DNA of 64,000 nucleotides from Paragonimus westermani (lineage: Eukaryota; Platyhelminthes; Trematoda; Plagiorchiida; Troglotrematidae). The notes below the pieces were generated by a model. That model had not been told where the DNA came from. It saw only the letters and a list, made by a program, of their open reading frames with translations, and did not search any database. Shown here in pieces: positions 41,001-53,400 of this stretch. The number at the start of each line of letters is the position of its first letter. Position 1 is the stretch's first letter. The translations under genes were made by a program, and so were the position numbers. Where the stretch lies: assembly GCA_008508345.1 (NCBI GenBank), contig QNGE01000772.1:1-64000 (forward strand), written 5' to 3'.

Positions 41001-43307
41001 CAGTTCGCCTGTCCTCAGTAAAATTCTCTACCAGGTTGTAGACTCATTCCGCTGTTTTACTGAAATAACTTGACTGAACTGCACAATTAGAAAGCACGAT
41101 GTAATCCATAGTCTCTTTTTGTCACGTTTTTTGTAAGAAAATTATCGGCTCAGTTTACTTTCTGTCGGACAACCTACAGGAAAAATTCACCACCGTAACT
41201 CACCTACAGTAAAAAAAATACACGTACATTGCCAGCTTAATTAGGCACATAATTATTCTAGGCGAACGTTTTTACGTAACAAGATAAAGCGGTTTGTATT
41301 AGTTTCTGTTGTTTCTAAAAGACAACACTATAATAATATAAGTATCTCGTTGTTGCATGTTGTGGCATCGTTATCGCAGTAGACCATTTGTTTTGGTTTC
41401 GGAATTGGTTGGCTAACTTACACATTATGAACGCTCGAAACGTCAATTTCGGTGTATTGATCTTTTGTCTAACTGGTGATTGGTTGTTTGCGGAACGATA
41501 GATTGTCTCGCGTTTGCTGTTTGACTTTGAATAATTACAGTTCGAACTAAAGTCCACTAAGCTAAAATCCAGATAGAATTGAACTTCGGAGAGGGAGAGA
41601 AATATCAGATTTGGACGCCGCGGTTTAGAAACGTTTGTTCACCTCACTGGCACCGAACAAATATATCATGAACGCTTGTTTGCCAATTCGTTGAGCTAAC
41701 TACGGGGCACAGGGGAAATCAGAATTATTTTGTCTGATATGTATACACACTTAGACCAACTGATTTGTGATTTCCGATGAATGTGTGCGAAAACACTATC
41801 CATTAATCAATGTAGTTTTCGCTACATAATAACACGACACATAAAATGTCGCGGAAACTCCAAAACACTGTTGTCGACTGTCGTTGTGAATTTGTACAAT
41901 GATACAGGATGCATACATACAAACAGAGTAGGAACAAGCATCACCAGATTAATCGTCTCATCGACGACAACGTTCACAAGCCGATATTAACGGGACTTAC
42001 CTGTCAAAACCTACTTCAGACTGTTTCTGCCTGATCGATCGAAAGAGGAAAAAGCCGAGTGTTGACCGTCCAACTGTAGCTAGTTTCGTGGAGTGTGATA
42101 TTTGCAAACGTTGTTTTTTTATTCAGGAAATTTACGTGGCCAGCACCTGTTACCAAATATACAGATTGAATCAGGATATTTAAACTTCACCGTTTTGCAT
42201 TACATAGCAAACTTCTGCCAGGTAACACACCCTTGGTTTAGGTCCGGTATTTGCCTACGGTTAGTACAAATAAAATATGTGTGCAACACATAAACATGTG
42301 TGTCGTTGGGTGTTACTCAAACTGTTTCATGATTGAAGAATCATCGATCAATGAAAATCTGGAAACTACTCAGCAGTTTATCCTAATGAATGGATGTTAG
42401 CGGGCGCTCCCCGTCAAAAATTATATCTTGACAGTGTGATTGATGGCTATTGGTTAATGTATAGACGGTTTATTCAATCCCCTTGTAGCGTGATCCAACA
42501 AGAGTGAAACACAGTTTTGCGGGCTTCAAAGTTTTCATTAATGTGCCCACTTTTCTTCAGCTTCAGTTACGTCTAAAGTTAATTAAGCGCAAAATCAGAC
42601 ATTCTTTGTCGTTGTGAGCAAAGTGAACAACGTGGCACGTATTCCGTTTGCAATGCTGATTGATAAGAAGTAGTCCGTCGCTATCTATCTTCTTGCATGT
42701 ATGTTGCTTTCGGATGATAAGCGGTAACCGCATTTTTACAAACCATGAGCTTTGTGGTTCTCATAGGTCGCTTGACATTGACTTGCTGTAGGTGCGAAAT
42801 ATGAAAAACGCGTATTGAATTTTTTCTAACATCTTTGTCCTTACTCGTTGGCTTAGAATCCACTCTGGATAGAATTCGTATAACCGACCAGATGACGATT
42901 ATTCCGTTGTTTTTTCCAAAGCCATTATCAATGGAGAATCAATCAGTATAAAAGTTGCAAACTTTGCTCAGCTGGAATTCAAGTAAGTCGACAATGAAGT
43001 GTTGTATGTAAAACTGCCAGATTCAGGTCAGCCATTCTTGACCGTTTTCTAGCAACGTTCAGATTTACTGTTTCAACAGTTGCTTATTTTATTTATACAG
43101 CTTGCATTCCGTCCACACAGACTTTTCTATTGCAAGAAAAATGTCCGGACAGCATAAAGTTCACAAGATGGATTCTGACAAATAACTTCCGACAGGATGT
43201 TCTTCTCTGACTTTCAGAGTGGTTAAGAAATATATGCTTTTCAAATGACTAGAGAGGCTCTCATTAAAACATAAGAACCAGATTTATTAGAGTGGTTGAG
43301 GTGAGCA
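23098..43307. other. About 20 kb without a recognised gene
   Basis: No family is recognised. Notable contents are a 155-codon minus-strand open frame at 25302-25769, the longest outside the retroelements, lying in a GC-richer block of about 24.8-26.4 kb that may be a decayed repeat; a degenerate B-box-like stretch on the minus strand near 30845 (TAGTTCGACTCC) with an A-box match (TGGCTGAATAG) about 80 bp upstream on that strand; an A12 run at 31389-31400; an A-box match near 36293 (TGGCCTAGTGG); a minus-strand 106-codon frame at 37396-37716 with a hydrophobic C-terminal segment; and a C11 run joined to A8 at 37730-37748. None is strong enough to call a gene. Confidence 0.4.
37730..37748. repeat. 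C11-A8 homopolymer junction
   Basis: Eleven C are followed directly by eight A. It is seen directly. Such junctions are prone to sequencing error and slippage, so the length is uncertain. Confidence 0.85.
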
Positions 43308-43500
43308 TGAGGTGTGTGTGATGAATGCCAATGAACATATAATTTCACGTCAATTATTGAGGTTCAGGTTGTACACCTTCGATACGGCGCATAATTCTAA
43401 TACAAGCGTTTGATTAACGTTGATTCGTTGTGTTCTGCTCAATTCGGATACACCGGCTATTGGTCTCTCGTTAAGTTCTATCTATTCATCAATTATCACA
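43308..43500 (+). repeat. 5' LTR of the Gypsy element
   Basis: It is 193 bp, begins TGAGGTG and ends ATCACA, and aligns without gaps to 47271-47463 with 13 differences by hand count, four of them in the first 12 bases. TG and CA ends are as expected. LTRs are identical at insertion, so the differences are a rough clock. No promoter elements were identified within it. Confidence 0.88.
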
Positions 43501-43501
43501 C

Positions 43502-43519
43502 TGGCGTCGCGGCAGTCTT
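43502..43519 (+). promoter_or_regulatory. Candidate tRNA primer-binding site
   Basis: TGGCGTCGCGGCAGTCTT starts one base after the LTR end. TGG is the complement of a tRNA CCA terminus, the usual start of such a site. CsRn1-type elements are, from memory, primed by tRNA-Trp; this site matches that expectation only partly (about 9-10 of 16 positions against a vertebrate tRNA-Trp), so the primer identity is open. Confidence 0.4.
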
Positions 43520-43527
43520 CAACATCA

Positions 43528-44333
43528 ATGAATCCTATGCTTCTTGAAACTGTGGACATTCATTCATCCCAGCGTGATATTGAGGACTATTTTGAACGAT
43601 TTGAACTATAGTGTAGGACCGTATCCAGTCTAAATGGGGCGATAAAACCAGTCTTCTTCCCCTCAAGAGTAGGAAAAGAGGCCTAGTGTCTTCTGAAGAA
43701 TTTATCTTATTCAGATTCGTTGATGGATCTCACATACGAGCGTATAAAGAAAACTTTGTTCGGTCATGTCGTTTTGAAGTTGCCGAGCGAGCCAAATTAA
43801 ATATCTTGAGGCGCCAACCGAACCAGTCAGTCCGTGACTTTATTCTCCAGATCCAAACTCAGGCAGCACGCTGTGATTTTGGTGGTCAGTTGGAAGTCCA
43901 ACTTCGTGACCGACACATCGTCGGTATTAATGCACCGGATCTACATATACACCTACCGCTACTTCCTAAACCTACGCATCAAAATATCAGTCATTTGTGA
44001 GCAGTACGAAGACACTGATAATACAGTCCATAGTAGGAGTTCTAGTGAGATACCGGTCTTGTTTGGATCGATGAAAAAGCGACCTACAGAACACAGTATT
44101 CTGCGGCTATTCAATTCAGCTTCTAAATGTGGTTCTCGACCTGTTTCTGAAAAATTTTGCAACAGTCCACACATTTCACTGGCAGATTCGGGAATTGTGC
44201 TTCATGTGGCAAGAAACATTCCAGATACACATGCATTCACCGCGGCTCTATATGCCACAAATGTGAGAAACGAGGTCATTTACAAATTGCCTGTAAGTCG
44301 AAAAGAAATTGCCAATTTATAGTAAACGGTTAA
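43528..44333 (+). pseudogene. gag of the Gypsy element, frameshifted
   Basis: Gag packages the element RNA into particles. The start ATG at 43528 lies only 27 nt after the LTR. Frame 1 runs MNPMLLETVDIHSSQRDIED and on, with TAG at 43609 and 43684. Frame 3 from about 43770 carries ERAKLNILRRQPNQSVRDF and LRDRHIVGIN; frame 1 resumes near 43975 (ICEQYED); frame 3 resumes near 44187. The C-terminal part, 44187-44330, encodes two zinc knuckles: CASCGKKHSRYTC (C-X2-C-X3-H-X4-C, one residue short of the usual spacing) and CHKCEKRGHLQIAC (C-X2-C-X4-H-X4-C). It ends at TAA 44331, and the same frame runs on into the protease, so gag-pro may once have been continuous there. Confidence 0.85.
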
Positions 44334-44660
44334 AATGAATTTGATGCTACATGTGACAAGATGAAGTACTTTGCTTTGACAGTTGATTCGTCTACTTCAG
44401 GGCATTTATTTCACACCCTTTCCACGACGCATGATTTCATTATTAACACTGGCAGTGTAGAATCTACTATGCCACAAAGACATCTATCACAGTTCTATCT
44501 AAATTACATACTTCGCTCTTGTTCTGTAACCATACGAGGTATAACTGGTCATTCCATTTCTGTTCTGGGCACAGTCACTATTCAGATCTTTAACGAACAA
44601 TCCAAGCCACTTGATTGCACCTTTGTTGTTACTCATCATGGTCCAACCATTTTGGGCTGA
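44334..44660 (+). pseudogene. Aspartic protease region of pol
   Basis: The retroviral-type protease cuts the polyprotein. Frame 3 continues from the gag stop into HDFIINTGS near 44430-44456. The family active site is DTG or DSG; here the catalytic Asp is Asn (AAC at 44445-44447), which should abolish cleavage. Downstream IRGITGHSISVLG and HGPTILG fit the flap and C-terminal part of the fold. The frame stops at TGA 44658, where the RT continues in frame 2, so there is a frameshift near 44650. Confidence 0.8.
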
Positions 44661-45640
44661 ATATTTTTAAAATGCTTTATATCCAGGTTTCCTTCCTTGT
44701 ACTACCGAGTAATTCCACAAGCTTGAAAGACCTCATTCTCAAGTGCTCGAAGGCCACGGGCGGCATGAAGATACCTCCAGTTAAACTGGAAGTAACTGGT
44801 GGTCCGGTTTTTCTGAAACGTAGTATAGTTCCTTATGGATTCCGTGAATCGGTAACGAAAGTGCTCAACGAGCTGGTAGAGAAGTTCGTTATTGAGCCTT
44901 TTGTTTCATTCTCGTGGGCCACGCCGATTGTGACACCCTTGAAGTCTGATGGGAAAACTCCGCGAATATGTGGAGATTATCGACTTATTGCAAGTCGATG
45001 CTTTAAGCAACATACATGCACTACTGCAGAACCTGAAGACATTCTGGACAAGCTTTCAGGATCCAAAGTTTTCTCCAAGATAGACTTGAAGGATGCATAT
45101 CTACAAATTCCTTTGGATAAGACATCACATCCGTTAACAACAATCAATACACCTAATGGACTTTTTCACTACCGATTTTTGCCGTTTGGACTTAGTAATT
45201 CTCCTGCTATTTTTCAGCAGGTAATGAATAACATTGTGAAGGGTATGGATAGTGTTGAAGTTTATCAGGAAGATATCATCGTACATGCTTCAGACAAGTT
45301 AACCCATGATTCTCGTCTTTTGAAACTATTCCAACAGTTTTTTGACAAGAACATTGCTGTTAATCCGAACAAATGCGCTTTTACTGTAAACAGTTTTGAG
45401 TGTCTCGGTTGCTTAGTTCACCGTAACGGATTCAAACCCGATGCCAAACATCTGGACCCATTAGTTATTGCACCTTCACCCACAAACCTATCCGAATTGC
45501 CCTCTTTGTTGGGTGCTTTGCAGTACTATCTTCATTCCATTCCAAATTTCTTCAACTTGCTGAATATTTATTCCAGTTGCTTTCTGAGAAGCAGTTCACG
45601 TGGACTCCAACTCATGAACGGTGTGTGCGTTCATTGTTAA
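44648..45640 (+). pseudogene. Reverse transcriptase region of pol
   Basis: Frame 2 is open for about 330 codons and contains the Ty3/Gypsy RT landmarks in order: RSIVPYGFRESV and SWATPIVTPLK, RICGDYR, KIDLKDAYLQIPLD at about 45077-45118 (motif A with its Asp), LPFGLSNSPAIFQQVM (motif B), VYQEDIIVHA at about 45260-45289 (motif C), and FECLGCLVHRNG. Motif C is normally YxDD; here the first Asp is Glu (GAA at 45269-45271), a substitution likely to cripple polymerisation. A frameshift near 45555 moves the reading to frame 1 (LAEYLFQLLSEKQFTW); frame 2 therefore ends in unrelated residues at 45640. Confidence 0.92.
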
Positions 45641-46087
45641 ACTTTTTGTCACATGATGCTATACTTTTTTTAAAAAAATATACCTGTGCTGGTTACTGAT
45701 GCTTCTCCAGTTGGAATCGGAGCTGTGATTAAACAGGACAACAAACCAGTTGTGTGTGTATCACACCGACGTCGTCCAGCAGAAAGGGGTTACGCTCAGA
45801 CACATCGTGAAGCTCTGGCGGTATACTGGGTGATAAAGCGGTTTCATAAGTATCTGTTTGGAATACCATTCAAAATTGTGTGGGATCACGAAGCACTGAA
45901 ATTCATCTATAATCCTGACAAGTCATTAGCACGTTCTTCAGCAGTCATGGTTCAACGATGGAGCATAGTATTCAGTGCAAATGACTATACTATAGTGCAC
46001 AAATCAGCCAACCAAATCAAACATGTGGACTACTTGTTACGTGTTCATATACATCTGAGCAAACTTCTAGTAATGATTGTCTTTTAA
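45550..46087 (+). pseudogene. RNase H region of pol
   Basis: RNase H removes the RNA strand after reverse transcription. The link from RT is read in frame 1 (THERCVRSLLNFLSHDAI) to a T/A homopolymer stretch near 45660-45680, where a frameshift leads to frame 2. Frame 2 then shows VTDASPVGIGAVI (first catalytic Asp), REALAVYW (catalytic Glu), IVWDHEALKF (second Asp) and KHVDYLLR (family HADxLSR, last Asp kept). Another frameshift near 46050 sends the reading to frame 1 for the integrase, so the stop at 46085-46087 is off-frame. Confidence 0.87.
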
Positions 46088-47216
46088 TCCAGCCTCTGCC
46101 GGTAAGCCAAACAGAGTTGATTCGCGATACTCAACGTTACTTTTCACCCATTCTCAGTGCGCTACGAAGTGGTTGGATCTCACACGTCAGACGGAGATTT
46201 CCTATATTATATGTGCGTCGGGAAGAATTATCACTCACCCCAGGGGGATTTTTGTGCTTGAATGACAGAATTGTTATTCCTCCAACTCTTCGTAGAGCTG
46301 TTCTGGACAGTCTACACTCTGGACATCTTGGAGTTGAAAAATTGAAGACTCTGGTCAGATTAATGTGCTGCTGGCCAGAGATTGATGCTGATATTTGTCG
46401 TCTGGCTAAAAGTTGTTCACCTTGCCATCACAAATTCCACAATTCACCGTCTAAATGGACTCCACGGCCGATGTCAACTGAGGCCTGGCAACGGGTTCAT
46501 GCGGATTATTGTGGTCCTTTTCTTGCTAAGTATTATGCGCTGGTAGTGATCGATTCCTATTCGAAGTGGCCGGAAATGGTATTCACAACAACACCCACTA
46601 CAAAATCCACTATGTACGCATTCAGAAGAATATCCACCAGAGAAGGTATCCCTCTTGTGTTAGTGACTGACAATGGTACCCATTTCACTGTCAATCTTCT
46701 AACAACTTAGCTCAACGTTACTGGATGCAGGCATCTGTTTACTCCTGCTCGACATCCCTGCTCTAATGGCAGGCTGAAAACTTCGTTAAAACACGCAAAT
46801 GTGCTATAGCCTCACTTCAGTGTACTACATTCAGAGAACTTGAAAAAGGTGTTGACAACTTCTTGCTACAATATCGCAATGCCTGTCATTCAACTACACA
46901 TGAAAGTCCCGCCAAACTTTTCAAAGGAAGACCTTTGAAGTCAAACTTCATGTGTATTCCATCCTCTGAAGTTACCTTCTATCGTGGTAATGAATTGAGA
47001 CCGTCATCTGGTTTACTTCTAAAGAATCTTGGCAAATGCTTACACCGAATTCTAGACGTTATTGATTTATCTGTACATAATCGACACGTGGATCAGATAC
47101 GTTTTGAGGATACAGATCAGTTAGTTCCAAATTCTGGTGAGACTTCAGATAATGATGATTCTGCTCTGAATTCGAATTCGAATCAAAAAATTTTAAGCAT
47201 CATCCGTACGTCTTAA
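46057..47216 (+). pseudogene. Integrase region of pol
   Basis: Integrase inserts the cDNA into the genome. Frame 1 runs EQTSSNDCLLIQPLPVSQTE and on, through the zinc-binding HHCC domain (HSGHLG, then CSPC) and the catalytic core: VHADYCGPF (first Asp), VTDNGTHF (second Asp). A TAG at 46708 interrupts it. After LFTPARHPCSNG a one-base loss near 46768 shifts to frame 3, which keeps AENFVK with the catalytic Glu at 46776-46778. So all three DDE residues survive in separate frames. The C-terminal part reads ATLLQYRNACHS-like sequence near 46865, and later NRHVDQIRFED, a hallmark Gypsy integrase tail, ending at TAA 47214-47216. The copy is dead because of the stop and frameshift. Confidence 0.9.
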
Positions 47217-47270
47217 AGACTGTAAATGAAACCCAGATAGGATTTCAAGAACCCGCAGTCTCATTCAACA

Positions 47271-47463
47271 TGTGGTGGATGGGATGAATGCCAATGAACA
47301 TATAATTTCACGTCAATTATTGAGGTTCAGGTTATACACTTTCGATACGGCGCATAATTCTAATACAAGCGTTTGATTATCGTTGATGCGTTGTGTTCTG
47401 CTCAATTCGGATATACCGGCTACTGGTCTTCCGTTAAGTTCTATCTATTCATCAAATATCACA
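47271..47463 (+). repeat. 3' LTR of the Gypsy element
   Basis: It is 193 bp, begins TGTGGTGGATG and ends ATCACA, and aligns without gaps to the 5' LTR. The 54 bases between the end of pol and this LTR lack the purine-rich run that primes plus-strand synthesis in this family, so that site is mutated beyond recognition. A short perfect hairpin (8-bp stem, GGA loop) lies just outside at 47491-47509. Confidence 0.88.
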
Positions 47464-50400
47464 TTGTGGTTGTCCATCTTGTTTGCTTCATTGTCTAAGG
47501 ATTAGACAAACAATGTAATCATAACGATGGTTTCATCCTCGCATTTTCGTTTCCATTTGTTCTCGGTAACACTACGTCAGATGTCAGAGGGCTGCGGAAT
47601 CCAACCGAGATGGGTTACTCCTTTAAGTGATTCATTCACTAGCAGAACATTGCACACTTGCCACAAACATGATTCGTCTACTCACGTTACATGAAATGTT
47701 TGTGCACCCTAATGGGTTATCTTTTCGTTTTTTTCCGTGTTCACACTAAGTGGGGGGATTGTCATTGTTCTGATGAATCGTGAGTTTTACGTACGCTGAT
47801 TGTTGTACAAATGATATACCTTTTTCTGATACTTATCTCTTCACAATGCATTGGTACGTTTTGTTTGCCTTAATAGAGTGGTCAAATGATAGTAATTTGT
47901 CTTTGAATACCTCAAAATTTGTGGAGGTCAACGTTTCTATTTGTTGTTAGTAGACTTCAGTATCTACACGTGGAATGCCACCCCATGTCTAGTATCCAAT
48001 CGAGTATTCAGTGCCAGATAAGTTCCATCTACACGTTATGCAATGAAATTCACTGGTATTCCTACATTAACTGCAAATCATTGGACTTACATCTACTGAA
48101 TTTACTTTGGAGTTATTGCACCCTTCTTCCACTTCATTAGAGCATACACACATATTCGTTCATTGTACTGTCCCCCTGTACCTTACATTGATTTGCAAAA
48201 CGAAATGATGTAGACTTCCTGCAAATATCCTTAATGCGTGTGATCGATGTGGTCGCAATGTACGGTCACAGTCAACCTAAGCTATAAGTTGGATCCTACT
48301 GGAAAGCATGCAGCCAGCTTCCTGCCAACATTCTCGGAGACAGTAGTCTTCTTCCTTTTCCAGACGTACTCAACTCATTAGTAAATCATATAAACAGAAC
48401 CACATATATGAGCTCCGTCACACTCGCGTCTATTCGTACAGTCACCCACGCCAGGTTACCCAGCCAGAATTTCAATGGGTGGTGAGCAGGTTACTCTGAG
48501 AATATCCGGACGGCTAAGTAAGACTCTCTGTTGCTTCGTAGTTATATCACTTAATTTGACATCCTTTCGTCCGATTTTCATTAAACCCTTGCAAGTCGCA
48601 TTCTCATCATTTACTTACATCTTTTTCGTCACGTGTTATCACTGTTAACGAGGATAAGACGGTTTTCGCAGTACTATTTCCTTAAAAGGTAGTGTGGCTG
48701 GAAGACTTATCTCAACGTAACGACTGTGATTGAATGTGAGTGTCACTGATTTTAAAATAGTCGAAAATCTTCTAAATGTCTTGCAAATTATACGCACTGT
48801 TCAGTTGGTTCAATAAAGCCCGTGACTTTAACCTAACTGAGAGGTTCCCGACCTCGGGTTTATCGATTGTAGTTAACAGAGCAGCTACCAAATCTTACAT
48901 CGAGATTTTCTGACAATCTAAACAATACTCATATAAGGGTACGGTTGAGCTTTTGGATAAAACTGACCGGTCATGCTTAACGTGATGCTACTGGCAGCGT
49001 GGTTAACACACTAATCTGGCAAACAAAAGGGTCGGGGTGAAAATTCCGCCACGAACAAAGATACAGTTTACTGATGGACTCTAATGAAAGCTAAATTTGG
49101 GTATAATGCTTCCTTACACGTCTGTTGTCTGCAAGAGCGAGTGGACATCATCCAGCGTGGTTGAGCACTAACGTGTTTAAAACTGGTGTTCAGTTAACTG
49201 ACTATAATCATTTTATCAGTTAGAAAGGAACTGTTCAGATTTCTTGCCTAGTGCCAAGGAATCCAACTCATCTGGTGAAATTCCGACTGCTGACCTCCAA
49301 AGCCACTAGAATTGACTACACAAACCTGACCTCCGCGTCCAGAATAAACACTTACGGACGTGACGTACCCTGACCGGCAATCAACCAAACCAAGAATTCG
49401 GAACAATTGGTGCTTGGCTGCTAGTGCACTCGTAGTGCACATTCCTTATCGACCGATTTCCCTGCATATTCTGGTTGTTTTCATATTTATGGTGTTGTAA
49501 TTAACCAGATAATCAGACACAGAAAACAAGTCACGCTCACGCTTTTCGTCATAATGCTAAACGTTTATCAATCAGAATTGGCAAATGCTGCCCGGCGTGG
49601 ATTTTCACCTGAACGACAACTAACAGCAGTTCATCAATCCAGCTTCATCTCGTTGACTGTCACAGACGCACAGACAGGGAGATAGTTTACCGCATCACCT
49701 AGCGTAAGTCGGCCGTCACTTTGGGAAGGATCAATCGGCAGATCCTGTCTGTGATCGAGGAGGTGGCAATCCATTTACACCACCCTGGTTTGTACCTTCG
49801 TGAACAGTCCGTCACAGTTTGGGATTACCTCGACCAAACACCTACACATCGTTGATTCTGCCACTCTTACCGAATCCACTTACGTCGTTAGTGACCACGA
49901 TGAAGTCCTGCTTGTGTTTTATCCAATCGCACCCTTCCTCGTTTAGCTTTCGGTCGATAACTTCCTGCTTGTTGCTTCATTCAACGTAATCGTACCAACA
50001 TGTGATTAAGATTTATCAGGAAAAAATCCGTGTTGACCATTTGTTCGACTTTTATGAGAATTTTCGGCTAGTGAAGCGTGTTTTATTAGAACCTGAATAC
50101 TGGTAAGCCACATGTCATTTAGTAGCTTATAATTAGAAACTACAACTAACGATGTAGGAAAACAAACTGTCTGTTCGATAAAAAAATGTCTGGAAAATCC
50201 TGCGCTCGGAATCCACGCCTGTTATTCGATACATGGAGATAATGGAGACGTTGCAATTAAAAATGTGCAAATCTGATTCGGGTGGTTGCTCATCAGACCA
50301 TTGCAAGACTGTTTTATCAACCGACGCTGTGTACTTTCATACTCTTTCGTGTGCACTCGCGTTGGGCTGTAACTCCAATGGGAATGACCATATAACTCTG

Positions 50401-53400
50401 AAATACGTCTGCATCGGGAGCTACATATGTATGTACAAGGGAACCTATTCCGTGAAAGTGACAACAGTGAACAAGCCAGAGTGATGAGGTGAACTCCGAT
50501 TCGTTATGAGTCATAGAGTAGGTGAAAACGAGTGAACCACGGAAAGTAAGTGTTTTCAAATCGATGATTTGCTTACTGCTCGTAATCCCTTGCTAATTTC
50601 GCAGGTAAATAGTCCAATTTACAGAGCGGAAAGAAGCCCAGAAGTACAATCCACTTGGTGTTTTCAGTATTTTTGTTGAAAGTGATTCCCATATGAGCGT
50701 TAACTAAGAAGTAGCGAATGACAAGGAACGAGAAAGTAAATGAGAAACATTACATCATGTGATAACGACAGAGCGAACAAATTTATCAGTTAACGATGTG
50801 AACGAGTATGATTCTTCCTGTGGTAGTTTACAATGATTTGTTCCCATTTTTAAGTAACTTTTCCAGGAAAGCATGCTCAAACTTAACGAAGTCAGAGATA
50901 TAAGCGTAACAACGTTTCCGCCAATGGCTTTAGCTCGTGGTTAGATCCTTCAGTGGATGTCGTTAAGGGTGGTTAATATCTTTTAAACCACAGTCAAAAA
51001 TCTGTTTAGCCAAAAAGAGTGAAGCTGACACCAACTGCCATGACCTCGTCCACCACGGTGTTCCTCTTAATCGCACCCACAGGTGCTACGAAAACACACG
51101 TAGGAAGCGTGTTTGTAACCATGGTTGGAAAGCGAGCCTCTTTTGCTCATTAGTGGTTTTCTGGTTCCAGACGGAAGTTTGTGAATTACACGGTTGTCCT
51201 CGTGGCACTTTCAGCACACGTAACCAATGCTTTACACAAACAGTAATCATAACCCTGATATTCCGTTGCAGTCACTAACCCAAAGCGGGCAAGTTTCATG
51301 ACTGTAGAGGAGTAGCAAGCACGCATTCGTATTATACACTTTGCTTTTCGAAGAAAGGCTAACATCTTGCAGACATCTTAGACGCTTGTGGATGGCATCT
51401 GTCAACTGCGCTTTAGCTACGTATGAGGAGATCTCTGATGTTGTGGCATGACAAAGAGTGCAATTAAAACAAGAAGATCACAACTTGGGACAGATGTAGG
51501 CACAGGTCACTGTCATTTATGATGAATCACGAGCACAAGGAATTGCAATGCACAAGTCATAATGTGATACTTCACTCAATAATCAGACTAGGAGCTCTGT
51601 GCTACCTACAGCTCTGTTCTCTTGAGAAATCACATACCATCAAGAATGTAGTTAACCACAGCCTTGTGCTGAATAGCGCCAATGTCAATTAATTTTGCAA
51701 AAATCCAGTGGTTAGACAACTTTGTCACTGTTTTAGAGTTAGCATCATTACCAATGGCGACGGTCTACCGTAAACTCTAGCACCGCCCGAAGTTTTATTA
51801 CAAAATCCTTTTAACAAACACATATCACTTTAGTAATTTGTTCTTCAGCAAGTTTAGTACTGCGAACAAAATCTTTGAATGTTGTCGTTTTTCCTGATAA
51901 CCTTTGCTGAATATACCTAGATCCCTTCAATTCTGGAATGCTACTCACTGAGTGTAAATGACGGTTACAGAAAGTGTTGGATTAGGCTATGCTATCTCGA
52001 ATAATCAATTCACATTCAGGTGAAACACAGACGTTTAAAGCCAGATTCGGTAAACGTCGGTGTCAGAAGTTGAATGGAAAAGAATACGGAAAAAAAGTGA
52101 CTTTCTCGGTCTAGTTCGAGAATTTAAATCCTTGGTTGGTTTTATTAAAAAAAACGTTCCTGTACATTTAAGAACGACGGTTCAAATCAATGGTTTGTTC
52201 GTCATAGAATAGAGTTCGGATGACGGCCAGTATTTGGACCCACCTAATCTGAAGCAGAAAGAGTTAAGCTGACATGTAGGTTACCAGCAAAATGATGTAA
52301 TCGGGAGAGCGCGCTTGCTGTCAACATTTATAATTGACATTCTCATTTGAAAAATGCTGGAAAAGTCTGTTGAATACAAATTCTGCGAGACATAAGCAGA
52401 AGTTGTATTTTCGAAACACATCACTCTGCGCTAAAGTGATACCGACCGGTCGGAAGTTTGTCTAATTTGGAACAAGACAATCAATAAAATGTTGCTTTCA
52501 TTTGATAGATTACAAGCAAGTTTTGATTAATCATATAACAGGAGCGAGAATAGGATTATCGTTGGCAAGAATAAGCCTACTCTTACCGAGTGTGATCATG
52601 TTAACCAAGGCGGTAGTACTTGATACTGAGTAATCCGAACGATGGCAAGTCTTTACTCACTGTCAGCCAGGTTACAAGAGAAGGTTGTGATACTAGCTAG
52701 TGCCATCAAACTGGTGATTTGTCATCCTACGTTGAGATATGCAAGTATGGACAAAAAATCAGAACAATGATGTTCTGAAAATGAGAAACAATGAGCATGC
52801 AAAGGTGCACTATCAGACAGCAGGCTGTGGAAAATTTGGCGACATATATGTTGCGTGCATTTCTCGATTCAGTTTGGAAAAGAACAATACTCGAATCTGA
52901 CGTTTCTATCAAGGCGCCGGATAGAAAATTCACCTACAGGTGAGGACAGCTATCAAATTTCACTGGTTTTCAGTTTAGATAGAAATGCAGGAAATGTTGT
53001 AGTGTGTCCTACCCCTCACGTCCTGATTCTTTTACATACCGAGGAGTTTACTTTTTAATTCTGAGGGTGATTGACAGAAGATTAACTTGCTATCTGTTCG
53101 TGCGCAACCAAGCCTCCATCTTGAGGGTATGCCATTTTGAGTCAAATTATTGTCGTCGTTTGCAAAGTATAGTTACTGGAAAAGATGATCATGCTCACAA
53201 ACCCGTGAAAAAATATTAATACGAGACGACAAACGTTACTGTAGATTGTTCAGCCTAGATGTCAGAGCAGGAAATTTGCTTGCACGTCCAAGTCATGTCT
53301 ATCTAGGTCAGTATAAACGGAGCAATTACCTGGTCTACATTGAAACCATCTGTATGTCTGGGTTATAGGTGTGGAACTCTTTGACGTTCTGTGTGATGAG

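Larger units (their letters stand above)
43308..47463 (+). mobile_element. CsRn1-like Ty3/Gypsy LTR retrotransposon, decayed
   Basis: The element is 4156 bp: 5' LTR, a 27-nt leader with a candidate primer-binding site, gag, then pol in the order protease, RT, RNase H, integrase, and the 3' LTR. This order is that of Ty3/Gypsy elements. The short LTRs, compact leader, tandem gag zinc knuckles and RT sequence recall the CsRn1 clade first described from the fluke Clonorchis sinensis; the clade call comes from memory of the family. The LTRs differ at 13 of 193 positions by hand count, so insertion is not recent. No matching target-site duplication is visible (GAGCA on the left, TTGTG on the right), and no polypurine tract directly precedes the 3' LTR. 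The coding region has five stops and about eight frameshifts, so the copy cannot encode its own proteins. Confidence 0.92.

Noticed and set aside
43959..44174. Minus-strand open frame inside gag
   Set aside because: It is a shadow of the gag reading frames on the other strand.
47745..47765. Purine-rich run GTGGGGGG as a possible polypurine tract
   Set aside because: It lies about 280 bp outside the 3' LTR, not directly before it, so it cannot serve this element.
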